Assembly (NCBI GenBank): GCA_029204225.1
Contig: CM055108.1
Coordinates: 21,399,644 to 21,463,643 of the forward strand
Reading direction: 5' to 3'
DNA: 64,000 nucleotides
Source: Diphasiastrum complanatum
Taxonomy: Eukaryota; Streptophyta; Lycopodiopsida; Lycopodiales; Lycopodiaceae
The translations under genes were made by a program, and so were the position numbers. The notes under the pieces were generated by a model. The model saw only the letters and a program-made list of their open reading frames with translations, was not told where the DNA came from and made no database searches. Shown here piece after piece: positions 22,698-33,372 of this stretch; within the stretch, counting starts at the first letter, position 1; each line of letters opens with the position of its first letter.

Positions 22698-22796
22698 CTA
22701 TGCTGAGCATAAGTTAGAAACTGTTCAAAAGTTTTCTGACCTATGCTCAGCATAGAAGAAAAACTTTCAAAAGATTTTCCTCTATGCTCAGCATAG
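22698..22796. repeat. Three 15-bp palindromes in 41-43-bp spaced repeats
   Basis: CTATGCTGAGCATAA (22698-22712), CTATGCTCAGCATAG (22741-22755) and CTATGCTCAGCATAG (22782-22796). The spacers share ttcaaaagntttt. The motif CTATGCT-S-AGCATAG is a perfect palindrome apart from its centre base. Two further copies occur 1.6 kb away. Confidence 0.85.
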
Positions 22797-22799
22797 AAG

Positions 22800-23487
22800 C
22801 GAACGCAAATGGAAAGACGATTTGATCCATTGTTTTGGTGCGTGGGTGGTTCTTGTTGCCTACTCTTGAATGGTGATGGTGATTATTTGAGCTTTGAAGT
22901 CTCTCATGAACCACCATTCTCACGAAGATATCCGTTGGGGTGGACTAGGGTTTTGTGGCAGGGCTGGTAGTGTTGGAAGGAGCAAACATAAAGATGGATG
23001 TTAAAGCACTCATGGATGAGTTGATGGAAAGGATCGCAACTTGCCGTTGGGTAAGAAAAAGAAGAAGTCAGCTGCGCCTCAACTGATTACTGCAGCTTAT
23101 TCATATGTTGCAAAACCTTTTGAAATTTGAGCTGCAACATAGTTGCTTCTCCACCTACAGTCATAGTGCGGATATAGAGAGGATGTTAGAAAGTTAAGCA
23201 TGCAGTCATATTTTGGTTTCGGTGGGCAGTTAGTTGTATTATGGTTTTCCACATATTAGATTTTGCGAGGAACTGTTATCATCTCTAGACTAGGGAGGCC
23301 TAGGAGGGTAGAAGATTGGTCGGTTAAAACATTCATGGCCTTTTTCTAAAAGGTGAACTCTTTATATGCCCCGTTTGCTTCCGAGCTATGTTCACCTCTG
23401 CTTAAAGTACAAGTGGCAATATTTGAGGCACTATTGGAAAATCTAGCGTCAATAGGTTAGGGTATGCATAATAATTTAATTTGTTTG
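22800..23487. other. No assignable gene; possible exon-like start
   Basis: GC content is somewhat higher than in the surroundings. An ATG near 22994 opens MDVKALMDELMERIATC followed by a GGTAAG-like donor site, but no matching downstream exon was recognised. Confidence 0.2.
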
Positions 23488-23591
23488 CTTGATTTGAATG
23501 CAGTTCTCATGCTGAGAAATGTGAAACAGAACCACAATTCTTGATTTGAATGCAGTTCTCATACTGAGAAATGTGAAACAGAACCACGATT
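23488..23591. repeat. Tandem duplication, unit 52 bp
   Basis: CTTGATTTGAATGCAGTTCT starts at 23488 and at 23540; the copies differ by two bases or so over 52 bp. Confidence 0.9.
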
Positions 23592-24407
23592 TAGGTTGCG
23601 GTGTAGAATCGACTAGTGAAGTGCCTTCCAGGTTGGTTACGAGCTCGATGAGTTACCAGGTTACTCGCAGGTTCCCCTACAGCTATCTTGTTACAGCAGG
23701 ACCTGGATCCATGATGCTTTGGGGGAAAAAGGCTGGAGGATCTTGGTTGGTTTTATTGAAGGTTGAAATTAGGCTAGGCTTTAGTAACGCTTTCAAAACA
23801 CTGGGCATCAGTATTTTGAAATAAACCAATATAAAGAGCTTCATGAAGCTGAAGAAAATCAAAGCACAAATGGTCTGAGTGCCGAAAAATGCAAAAGTTG
23901 ATTCCTAGGTAATAAACAAGTTGTGCACTGTCAACCTTCTAGATTGAGATGAGTTCCCCAGTCTTTCCATTTGTTTTCCAAACTCAGATGCATTAATATT
24001 TATATCTGATTTATCAACAAGCACTTAATTATACCATATCTTATTAGATTTCCATATGATGTAGATCAAGAGACATGTGAATTTAAGCTTTTACGCCAAA
24101 ATTTGTACAACCACCGAAGTTCGGTTAAAACATGTCCACCTTATGCTCTTCACCATGGCTTAGAAAAAAACAGATCAAAAGACTAGTTTAAGCCTTGCCA
24201 AAAATGACAACTCTAAAAAAGACTAGGGAAGTCATCTAGAATGGGTCTCTCGGTCATTTCTCCGTTTTTTCTTTTGAAGAAACTATTTCCTTCCATGTGA
24301 TATTCATTAGTCAAACACTTCAAGTTCAAAAAGTCATGAATGGTGAAAATCACATTGAAGGGCAGGGTTTCTTCAAACATAAAAAGGCAATTCAAAAGTT
24401 TGGAGAC

Positions 24408-24452
24408 CTATGCTCAACATAGGTCTCCAAGCTTATTCTATGCTGAGCATAG
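24408..24452. repeat. Two further copies of the 15-bp palindrome
   Basis: CTATGCTCAACATAG (24408-24422), set inside a longer near-palindrome starting GGAGACCTATG and ending ATAGGTCTCC, and CTATGCTGAGCATAG (24438-24452). Same motif as the trio at 22698-22796. Confidence 0.85.
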
Positions 24453-24476
24453 AACAAAGAAGCTAGGGTTTGCTAA

Positions 24477-24664
24477 GAGCTACCGCTCTGGCCATTTCTT
24501 AACACCTCGAATGCATAATCCTTGATGATCTTGTCTACCTTATTCTAGCGGTTGAGTCTGCTTGCAAATCAGAGCTGCCGCTCTGGCCATTTCTTAACAC
24601 TCAAATGCATAATGCTTGATGATCTTGTCTACCTTATTCTAGCGGTTGAGTCTGCTTGCAAATC
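24477..24664. repeat. Tandem duplication, unit about 95 bp
   Basis: GAGCTACCGCTCTGGCC at 24477 and GAGCTGCCGCTCTGGCC at 24572. Both continue through cttgatgatcttgtctacc to gtctgcttgcaaatc with only a few differences. Confidence 0.9.
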
Positions 24665-26201
24665 GTAGCTACCCGACGTAGCAAGCAAACTTCCATATAG
24701 AAAATGAGAATGAGTGAGATGGCGATGGAGCTCGTATTACCAAGGTTATGGTGCTGTGAATGGAGCTTGTGAGCAGGGATCGAAAACAAGTGCCGCCCAA
24801 CGGAGCTGACAAGTGCAAACCGTTGCATAATAGCAGCTTGCTCAATGTGTGAAAACAGAAGATGGAATTTTTAGATTCAACAAGGACGATGATTTCTACA
24901 TGATCGATTTTGGAAATCGATCCATCGAATTGATCCGACCTTCAGCCTATGCACTGCAGCTATTTCGATCTTCTGCTGACTTCTAGAAAATCCGATTTTA
25001 CCATCAAATATGACCCTGGAAATCAACCCTGCAACTGTCAACGCACTTCAGAAATCGATCTTGCTAGAGACATGATACTGGAAGTTTATCTACACATTCC
25101 TATCTCGACCCATCTCGATTATCCATTTAGATTCACAGTTTCAGGCTTATTGAAACTTCAGGTGTTCATGGCCCAATACTTGAAGCTTTTGCAATTCCTA
25201 CTCAGTTGCACAAAGCCCTAATTCTAGAAGCTAGTTATTGAAAACAAAATTGTATTCTATAGTTAGATAAGTATCATGTGAAACATCTGTTGATTAGCTT
25301 AATTTATTAATTCAGAATGAGAGTGATTTCTTATTCACTTTCTTTTAGAATCATATGTTTAATATCCATAATAGTTGTCGGTAAAGCTTGTGTTTAGGTC
25401 ATTATAAACCCACAAGCTCCATATGTAGCCCATGGTATGATCCATACGAATATGACATTAGTTGTATAATGCAAACTAATATATGAAATGATATGTTTGC
25501 ATTGACGATGTACCATCTTAGATGAGATGAGAATACTTACATGAAATCATAAGCTTTGTACAGTCTATGTTAGCCACATGTGTAAAATATCAACAAGTCA
25601 ATCAGAATAGCAGGACTAGAACGAGAACGTAAATGACAAAAACAAATATTGAACACATTCTCTAGAATTTTTTCAAGCGAGATGGAACAAGGTATTTACA
25701 ATTTGTCAAATATTAAAATTTCACTCATTTTTAGTTGTTTTATCTTGTATATAGTTTTCAAATACATTCAATATAAAGTATCACTACTCTAGTCATTATA
25801 ATCATTTTTAAATAGGTCAAATATGCATATTTACAAATTCATTTGACAAGTAAGTTAATTTTGAAAATTGTAAATCGTTCAAATCACTTAGAATCATAAT
25901 TATTTTTCAACAAGTTAAAGTTTTGAAGTTTAAAAACTTGAAATTATTCTGAAATTTTTTAAGTCAATAACTTGTTCACATTTGAAGCTGTTTAATAGTA
26001 ACAAATTTGGAAATGAGAAACAAATTGTTTGGTTTAAGTTCTTTCATTTTTGTAAATTATAACAAAATCAAACATTATTATTTTTTGATTATTTTTGTAA
26101 ATGTAACGCTAAAAAATTTGGTACTTTTTTAGAAAAAAATTGGCTTTTTGAAAAAATGGGTCTCTAGGTCATTTCTCTCTTTTTTGGTCATTGTGTTATG
26201 G

Positions 26202-26202
<1 letters not shown>
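24665..26202. other. No recognisable gene
   Basis: AT-rich intergenic DNA. An open stretch near 24949-25221 has no recognisable similarity. The last 500 bp are extremely A/T rich. Confidence 0.4.

Positions 26203-26274
<72 letters not shown>
26203..26274. repeat. (CT)36 microsatellite
   Basis: 72 bp of uninterrupted CT dinucleotide. Confidence 0.98.
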
Positions 26275-26276
<2 letters not shown>

Positions 26277-26569
26277 TTGATCATGAGCTCTTTACATTAT
26301 ACAAATTTGTACATATTTTATATTGAGAGAGTTGGAAGCTTATGATTGAAGCTTGTTTGTTGAGAATTGAATCCATTGGCAATGTGTTTGGTTGTCATAG
26401 CTAGATAGTAGAAGCTATAAAGCCTTATGTATTGAAAAGACAAATCCAAATAAATTGGGACTAAAATTCAAAAGAGAAACAATACCCAATAATTGCTAAC
26501 TCTAGAACTCTCATATTAGTTCTCATAATAGCATTCTATCAAAAAAAAAATTGTCCTTGAAATCTTTAA

Positions 26570-26760
26570 TCTATTATAACTAGAATAATAGTGTTCACAA
26601 GCAGCGCTCAAATTGTTTCCCTCCCCCTCCCCCTCTTCTCTCCGGCCGGCCGCCCAAGTGGGCAGGCAAACGTACTGTGGGAGGGAAGGGCGCAGTTTTG
26701 CACCCTCCCTAAACAAAATATTTTCAAAAACACTTGTGTGCCCAAGTGGGTAGGCAAACT
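26570..26760. repeat. GC-rich element related to 19290-19500
   Basis: AATAATAGTGTTCACAAGCA, CAAATTGTTTCCCTCCCCC, a CGGCCGGCCGCCC block and gtgggagggaaggg follow the same order as the reverse complement of 19290-19510 (aataatagcggggcagcgct, caaatttttttccctcccc, gcccgcccgcaaac). The hairpin segment of the other copy is missing here. A direct repeat gcccaagtgggcaggcaaac/gcccaagtgggtaggcaaac at about 26651 and 26739 suggests a local duplication. Confidence 0.45.
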
Positions 26761-27819
26761 TTGCAGTATGTTATGTCACAATAAGGTTTTTATTTCAGAA
26801 GCTTTCTTAGGCTTTGCTTATGACATGGCCTCTATTGAGTTCTAACATGTTTGTATTCTTTGTCATTTTGTACAGAAATATTTATTAGGATACCTCATTT
26901 GTATTTCATATTTCTTATTCTTGAACCATTTTCAGACTACTGTGGCTATGTGGTAGCAACACCACTTTAATTTTTCTATCACATTCTCATATACATTTAC
27001 CTATAGTTGAATGCCTAATGTTTACTGCACAAGCTTTTCTAGCTAGCATCATTGCATTCTACTTTAGAGTTAGATTAAGCTGGTCAAAGTGTTTAATTCA
27101 ATGCATGGTTGCTTAAAATCCTTGAACTTAATGGTTACTGTAGATCGAGGAAAGACATCTACAACCACAAGATAGACCACAACATCAATAACAATGGAAC
27201 TTTTGTAAGAAGCTATTGATCCTTGATTAGCCCCTCCTCGAGAGAAATAAAGAAAACAATTGCTACATTGACAACAACAATAGCTACTCCAACACTAGGT
27301 GACAACAAAAAGTGGAATTCTTGCAACTGGACTCTAGTTGGAGAAACGACTATGTAATAAAGTTTGAAACTGACAACTTGTCTTGGAAACTTCATTTTGA
27401 AAAGCAACCTATAATTTCTCTACAACATTTGAGAAACTTTCATATAATACTTGCAAGAGAAAAAAAACACCATTTTGTAAGTATTGTTTCTCTTCTTGAA
27501 CTAACTTGTAGTCAGCTTTATTATTTACAAAAAAAACTTACGTATGCACTGCACAAAAACTAGCCAATTTAAACTACTTATGTATGGTATTAGCTACTAT
27601 GATTGGGTTTACATAGCCAACAAATCATGAGCAACAAAGTTTAGCAAATCTTCATGAGTTGCTGGAAAAATCTCAGAGAGAAAGACATCATAATTGCTTA
27701 CATCAAAAAAATTATGAATGCCTCAAAGATATTGGAGACTTATCTAAATGCATCTTTTCTTTGGCCTTCCTGTGAGATCTGCCTTTTATTCTCTTTTGAA
27801 ATGTTGCAAAAGTGTGTAG
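26761..27819. other. No recognisable gene
   Basis: AT-rich DNA; the short open frames (for example 27312-27563 and 27654-27819) have no recognisable motif. Confidence 0.4.
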
Positions 27820-27963
27820 TGTTAGAAAGTGTCAAGGCTACAGCCCTTGCACAACACTCTACAAGTGGACGGATAGCTCAGTGGTACTCCACCGGATGGG
27901 GGAGGTCCTAGGTTCAATCCCTAGCCCGCCGACCACACACACCAAGTGAAAAAACTTATCACA
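27820..27963 (+). repeat. TRIM 5' LTR
   Basis: Starts TG, ends CA. It aligns along its whole length with the 3' LTR except for two gaps: one before the tRNA-like module (TACAAG against TTGGAACACAA) and one in its D arm. The conserved left part is AGCCCTTGCACAACACTC; the conserved right part is GACCACACACACCAAGTG. Confidence 0.82.
27868..27930 (+). other. tRNA-like Pol III promoter module, 5' LTR
   Basis: A box TAGCTCAGTGG (27874-27884) and B box GGTTCAATCC (27911-27920). The T arm folds as CTAGG-TTCAATC-CCTAG with a 5-bp stem and 7-base loop, as in true tRNAs. The D-arm and anticodon-arm part has lost several bases compared with the 3' LTR copy, so this copy no longer folds as a full cloverleaf. 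Confidence 0.75.
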
Positions 27964-27980
27964 TGGTATTAGAACCATGG
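27964..27980 (+). other. TRIM primer binding site
   Basis: TGGTATTAGAACCATGG differs at two positions from the plant TGGTATCAGAGCCATGG site for initiator Met tRNA and follows the LTR-terminal CA without a gap. Confidence 0.75.
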
Positions 27981-28036
27981 ATGTGGGTGTGGTCTAGGCG
28001 GGCAGAAGCCAAAAAGGACTATGCCTTCATGGGGAG

Positions 28037-28190
28037 TGTTAGAACGTGTCAAGGTTATAGCCCTTGCACAACACTCTTGGAACACAAATGGATGGGTAGC
28101 TCAGTGGTAGGGCAACCCACCGGAATGGGGGAGGTCCTAGGTTCAATCCCTAGTCTCGACCACACACACCAAGTGTAAAAAAATTTCACA
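28037..28190 (+). repeat. TRIM 3' LTR
   Basis: Begins TGTTAGAACGTGTCAAGG directly after the purine tract ATGGGGAG and ends TTTCACA. Its right edge abuts TGATAAAAATTAG, which may be the outer end of the adjoining minus-strand Copia LTR. Confidence 0.82.
28089..28162 (+). other. tRNA-like cloverleaf in TRIM 3' LTR
   Basis: D arm GCTC-AGTGGTA-GGGC, anticodon-like arm CCCA-CCGGAA-TGGG and T arm CTAGG-TTCAATC-CCTAG occur in tRNA order. The A box is TAGCTCAGTGG (28097-28107) and the B box GGTTCAATCCC (28140-28150). The acceptor stem does not pair and the anticodon loop has 6 bases, so it is a tRNA-derived promoter rather than a working tRNA gene. No T4 terminator lies between the B box and the LTR end, so a Pol III transcript could run through. 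Confidence 0.75.
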
Positions 28191-28851
28191 TGATAAAAAT
28201 TAGTTAATGGATCTTATCTATTTTAGATCAATAAGAGTGATTGGCAACTTGGATCACTGATCTAGATCAAGACTAGCACTCAAAAAGTCTAGCATTCCTT
28301 GACAATTTCTACACTTCCATATAAGAACAATCAAAATTAATGATCCCACGGCCTCACATGTGTGAAAACTAGTGAGTGTAAGGCATGCTTACAAAAAATA
28401 TGATTACTTTAAAGTTACTAAGCATTCACATCCAAAAATCATACACAAGAGAGTGATAAACCAAGATTTGTTCACAAAACAATGCTTCTCATCATTAGCT
28501 TCAAAATGGGTCCATTATAGATTATATACACAATAGTGGAAATCTCTCTCTAGGCCACTTGCAGCACGTGTGGGACAGCTCATTGTGCTTATCCTTATCC
28601 ATTTGGCCTAGATTGCATTAATTTTCCACATCATCATAGGTGGCTAGTATAGACCTTCTAGATTCCTACATTCTAGGAGTTAGATCCTACAAATTAGGAG
28701 ATTTTGCATTTGTCTCACATGGAAGCTATGTACAATGAATCTGAACTTTCAAACATGCGTTTTCACACGTGTGGACGGGTCCTCGCACATGTGGATCCAC
28801 ATAGATATCAAACAATCAACTTAATCAAGGTGAAAATTGTCAAATCCAACA
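28191..28851 (-). repeat. Copia 3' LTR (minus strand)
   Basis: The inner end is TGTTGGATTTGAC read on the minus strand, immediately next to the polypurine tract TTGAGGAG. Blocks such as aatggatct, cacgtgtg and ggagttagatcctacaaa-like words place it as a distant relative of the LTR of the 58-64 kb element. The outer end is taken as the TG at 28191, directly against the TRIM, and is uncertain. Confidence 0.6.
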
Positions 28852-28940
28852 CTCCTCAATTTTTAGCTTGATACATCTATAGTCTATCTACAACACCTAA
28901 GGTTGATCTTAACTTGATAAATGAAGCCTTTGGTGAAGGC
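28852..28940 (-). pseudogene. Copia pol C-terminal scrap
   Basis: Before the polypurine tract, the minus strand still reads an RNase H-end pattern (KAFTKGFIYQVK / FIKLRSTLGV-like, frameshifted), comparable to LFTKPLPKDSFVKLRSSIGV in the 58-63 kb element. Everything upstream is replaced by the transposase-like gene. Confidence 0.5.
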
Positions 28941-28942
28941 TG

Positions 28943-31000
28943 AAAGTAAGAAGCGGAAGCGACAAAGTTACAAGGATATTCAAATGCTTTCAAAAGGAGG
29001 TTATCAAAATAGAAGGATCCGTGCATTCAAGTGAGCATATTCTGATTTTTGTAGGTTTTTCAATGACATTTGGATTTAATTTCAGCTATGGTGATATTTT
29101 GTTAACTATTTTTTTTTTTTGCAGATCTACATTAGTAGCTCCTCGGAATATTAAAGACAATGCTTCACCAGGAATGTCATTGGGCACAATATTGACAGGC
29201 AAATTCACTGAGCGTATCATGATGAACAATAGGAGTTCAAATCTAAAGTGTAAAATAACAGAGTCTTTGATGGTGGACATTCAAAAAAATTCAGATAAGA
29301 GTATAGTTCAAGTTGCTTGTGATTTTGTAGGTATTAGCAGGGAAGCATATGCAACAATATTTAAACAAATTAGAGAAGCTTTTAGACAAGTTCAAATTAG
29401 AAAAGTCCCAATCCCTAGGACATATCACTTGAAGAAAGAGAGGGATACATTAAACATAGGTATGCATAAGATCACTGGAACTCCATTTCATACTGAGGAG
29501 GTGTATGAAATGATGGAAGATTGATATTCTATAATTCATCAAACAACTTATTTGTTGATCTAAATTACTTGCTGAGATACATCGTCACATTCTATAATAT
29601 AACCTTTGAAAAGGTGAATGGCAAATAACCATAGTACTTAAGTTAGATGAGTCAAAAATTGTGAAAGGGCAAAAGATGGAGAGGGTTAATATAACTCTCA
29701 TGAATGGTGCACTATCGCAAACAAAGGACCAAGAAGATTTCAGATTCAGTGTCTAGTCAGAAAATGATATATGGTGGTTGGTAGCATTTCAGGTAACTAG
29801 CCTCATTATTACATTACATTCATTGAATAGTATTAATTCTTTGTTAACTAAGTCTGATTAATTCTTTCGACAAGTGCTGAAGGAGGATCATGATATATTA
29901 TCATGGATATTCTCAAGGACATCTTATGCTAGGATCATCAAGGGCCATATGGATGGAGGACTTCTCAATGTTCTAGGAGTTGGAGACTTCAATGTTGAAT
30001 GGCACTTAGCAAGTGATTTGAAAACATTGAAATGTATGTATAATATCTCTCACGGTGCTACATCAAAACACCCTTGTTTGTACTACATGAAAATGGCAAA
30101 AGGTGTTACTAGGAGTATAGGAATTACTAGAGAATATGCAGATCCAAACTGGAAGCCTGTGCTGCCTATCCCCTTGAAAAATGTGCATGTTTGCACTCTT
30201 CATGCAGAAGTTAGATTATTAGAAAAGATCATTTATCTTCATATAGTTTTTGCTTGGAATACTAAGCCAACATCATTAGCAAAGGAAGCTATCTCTCGAT
30301 TAAAAGATGTTTTTATCAAAAGCAGGATTTCATAAGGGACATGTCAAAATTCAAAAAGATGAAAAGCTTTCAAGAAAGAATGAGAACATGCCAACTAAGC
30401 CAAGCATAGGAGGAGCAAATGCACGTCGTTTCCTATCAAATCATACTGGTAAGGCTTCTAATATTCAACACTCAGTCTGGATAGATATTATTGCTGCTCA
30501 AGACTTCGAGAAAGATGGCAAAACCAGAGTACTAAAAGTTGATGTATGGAAGAAGCTTGATAGTATGATTGCTATTTAAAGAAAAGATAAATACTCTGAG
30601 ATTGATAAGAAAGTTGTTCAAAGGACTTGTGTCGAGTTTGTTAATGTAGTATCAAAAGCATGGGGAGAAGATCACATCACTCATTACATGGTTAGTATAA
30701 ATTCTTCAAGATTCTTTCAATTTTCCATATATATATTTAGATCCAAACATAAGACTGACATTATGGTTTTGATATCTGCAACACATACTAAGAGATCATA
30801 CAGCATTTTTTGCAAACACATATGGAAGCTTGAGTGTATGGTCATCACAAGGGATGGAGAAGTCACATTGGCAAGCACGAGCAGCATTTCATCGAAATAC
30901 ACAACATGGAGGAACCAATGAAAAACGAAACTACATTTGTCAATTGTTTCAGTGGTTCTACCGCAGAGTTCAAATTTGACATATAACAAAGTCCACACAA
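28943..31000 (+). pseudogene. Transposase-like multi-exon gene, copy 2
   Basis: Exon 1 (to 29030) is Lys/Arg-rich (ESKKRKRQSYKDIQ) and ends at a GTGAGC donor; a 94-nt intron ends in a polyT-GCAG acceptor at 29124. Exon 2 holds a helix-turn-helix-like region (CDFVGISREAYATIFKQIRE, 29310-29380). After frameshifts comes IVLKLDESKIVKGQ, then SENDIWWLVAFQ and a GT...AG intron (about 29791-29875). The next exon holds GDFNVEWHLASDLKTLKCMY, TSKHPCLYYMKMAKGV, PLKNVHVCTLHAEVRLLEKI and KAGFHKGHVKIQKDE. A last exon has YGSLSVWSSQGMEKSHWQAR and QLFQWFYRR (30825-30975). The spaced acidic residues LDES...ASDLK...HAEVR could be a D-D-E triad. I recall similar uncharacterised TE-borne proteins but cannot name a family. 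Stops and frameshifts make it a pseudogene. Confidence 0.6.
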
Positions 31001-31125
31001 TACAACAAGTTTAGAAAATCATGCAAGTTCATACAGAAAGAGAAAATTAGATGATTGCAAGAGAGAGGATAAATACTCAATGTAAATGTATTGATTGTAA
31101 GATAACAAAATACAAAGTGTCCACT

Positions 31126-32637
31126 ATTCATCATCAGCTTGTGTGTCAGATTCTAAGGCAGCATTGTCGTGAAAAAATTCTCTGCTAGAGTATGCATGTA
31201 ATAGATGTTCATTATCCTTATTTCTACTCAGTTCAATCTAAGTAGAGTACAATGAATAATGGGAGCTCCTTAAAGGAACATTCCCATCAGTAAAACCTAG
31301 AATGTTCAAAACATAAGATCTTTTGAACAAAATGATCTTATTTGTCTTAACAAATTTATGTCCTCCTAGATAAAATGATAAAGCTTTAACAACCATTATC
31401 AGACTCTCCCCAACTGGGCTCAGCTTTCAATGAGCAATACAGACCTCATTCTTCAAGAAATGCCTAAGATAGTGGCCAAGTCCACTATCCCTCTGGAACG
31501 AGGATGCATGTTGTCTGTAACCACCTCGTCTCGTAGCAAAGTCATCAATTATGAGAGCATCTTGCAATAAGAAATATGTTAGAAAAAATACATTCAGTAG
31601 TTAAGAACATTCTAATGCAAGGAAGTTTAAACACTTATACATTCTTCATCATCAACAACAACCAAATCAGGATGATCAATATAATGACCACCTACTGAAG
31701 TAAAATCATTTGTGAAATGCATTAATGATGGACGAGAGAAGCCCATCTGGGATTGAAATGCCATGAATTCTTCATCAGATGGTCTGCCTCATCCATCCTC
31801 AGCAATATTTGATAAAGTCTTAGTCAAGCACTCTTCACCAGTCATAAGTCCCTCCTCCTCATCATAATCAATTCCAGCAGCAAGGTCATCTATTTCAAAA
31901 TCTACAAAGTTGAAGAATTCAAAAATTGTGCCGGATAATAAACATAGAACCTCATCTTCACGATAGTCAAAAAACTGACATAAATCAGCTGTAGTAAAAT
32001 ATACATCGTCATTTACATAATATACTGGCAATTTGAAAAGACATTCAGAATCCTATATAGGGATTGATTCATCAGCAGATGTATTTTGGCCAATAAAAGA
32101 ATCCCAGAGCACATCAGTATTTACATCAATAAAGTCACTATCCTTATCAGGGGTGTCACTTAGGAAGTGACTGATATCCTTAATAGATGACTGAACAGAG
32201 GATGATGCAATAGGATGGTCAGCAACAGAAACTTTCTCATCATCTAGGATCTGAATCAATAGGAAAAGTACGAAACCACTCTGGTATTCAACCAATCGAC
32301 ATTTCTTGTTGCAATAAGGACACATTGAACTGCTTTTAAAAAGATCAAACAATTTGGTGAACATTCTATCTAGTCTATGTCTGAAAACAGGGAAGAAATG
32401 AACAAGATCGGTATAATGCATGTACGAGAGTGAACCTATGGGGATAACAGGCAGTTGTGCAATCTTAAAAACATGTAAATATGGCCTGAATATGCTATGG
32501 AAGTAGTCTAGATTTTCAGTAATCCCAAATTCAGTAAAAAATGAACTTAGGCCCGAATCTCGTTTAGATCCTGAGGAAGAGGCCATGGCACTATGGCAAA
32601 TATCGCACCTATGCGCGAGGGAGACAAAATGAAACAA
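31126..32637 (-). pseudogene. Two-exon gene of unknown function (possible transposon ORF2)
   Basis: One reading frame on the minus strand runs from an ATG at 32584 (MASSSGSKRDSGLSSFF; an upstream in-frame ATG lies at 32637) to a TAG at about 31126. It is interrupted by TAG near 32053, TGA at 31789, two more stops near 31432 and 31233, and an 80-nt intron 31561-31640 with GTATAAGT donor and TTGCAAG acceptor. Visible features: a zinc-binding-like MCPYCNKKCRL, acidic stretches (DYDEEEGLMTGEE), and an exon 2 motif ATRRGGYRQHASSFQRDSGL. About 480 residues. Not recognised. It is convergent with the transposase-like gene, whose end lies about 125 bp away, and head-to-head with the ORF at 33518. Few stops in such a long frame suggest recent inactivation. 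Confidence 0.55.
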
Positions 32638-32671
32638 AACTAGCTGTAAAGATCATGCACAAAGAGATATT

Positions 32672-33372
32672 TGTGAAAGTACTGTACTTTAGGACCATAA
32701 ATGGATCTACAAAAGATCCACAAGAGTGATTGGATGCTTGCTTAACAATCTATCAAAAAACTAGACACAAAAAAGTTGATCTAGATTGGCAATTTGACAA
32801 ACAACAAGCATTAACAATCAAAAGCATTGATAAACATTGAAATCCGAGCCCACACGTGTGTACTACAGGCTGTAGTACGGCCTTCAACCTGAGAAACAAG
32901 TAGAAATTGATTTGGTTTCATTTGGATCACAAAAACTCAATGTACATAGTGAACTAGCTTGAGATTGCCAATGAGCTCCAAAGATTTTCTATCTTCTCAC
33001 TATGGAGAGAGGGAATACATAGCAAATTCTACTTCCTTCTTGAAGTTAGGTGGATTTCCAGCATGTAATAAGGAAGTTAACTCACTCTCCTTGACCTAAA
33101 ATGAAACCCTAGTCTATTTCCTAGAGTTATGCTTGGTAGGTAGCTAGTTGGTCAAATTTTCACCTTAAACTTAGGTGTAGGTCCTATAAAGTAGGGATGA
33201 CCACCAAATAGACATGACCAACTCTCTTGAATTGACCTAACCTACATTAGGATGGGTTTCCCATGTGGCATCATGGACTCACATGTGTGGGACCCACTTG
33301 TGTACACAATTTACACTATTCTACATGGTTTTTGATCAAGCTAGATTTGCCAATTTTTGGCAATTCTTCACA
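32672..33372 (-). repeat. Solo Copia LTR (relative of the 58-64 kb element)
   Basis: 701 bp, TGTGAAGAATTGCC...CTTTCACA on the minus strand. It follows the 692-bp LTR at 58091-58782 block by block (ggaccataaatggatct, cacacgtgtg, ggctgtagtacggcct, ttctatcttctcactatgga, ccagcatgtaataaggaagt), but with many substitutions. There is no primer site or polypurine tract on either side. The flanking five bases are ATATT and ATATC, a target duplication with one mismatch. It sits between two divergent ORFs. Confidence 0.82.

Larger units (their letters stand above)
27820..28190 (+). mobile_element. TRIM-type miniature LTR retrotransposon with tRNA-like LTRs
   Basis: A 371-bp non-coding element with complete LTR-retrotransposon architecture. 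The 144-bp 5' LTR (27820-27963, TGTTAGAAAGTG...TATCACA) is directly followed by a primer binding site TGGTATTAGAACCATGG. The internal domain is only 73 bp, with a polypurine-like CATGGGGAG at its end. The 154-bp 3' LTR (28037-28190, TGTTAGAACGTG...TTTCACA) closes it. Each LTR contains a tRNA-like module with Pol III A and B boxes. It encodes nothing and must have been mobilised in trans. The 5-bp flanks (TGTAG and TGATA) do not match, so a target duplication is lost or diverged. Two tandem SINEs would be the alternative, but they would not explain the primer site, the polypurine tract and the TG...CA ends. Confidence 0.82.

Noticed and set aside
27868-28162. Two tRNA genes
   Set aside because: A and B boxes and the T arm are good, but acceptor stems do not pair and the modules lie inside LTRs of a miniature element.
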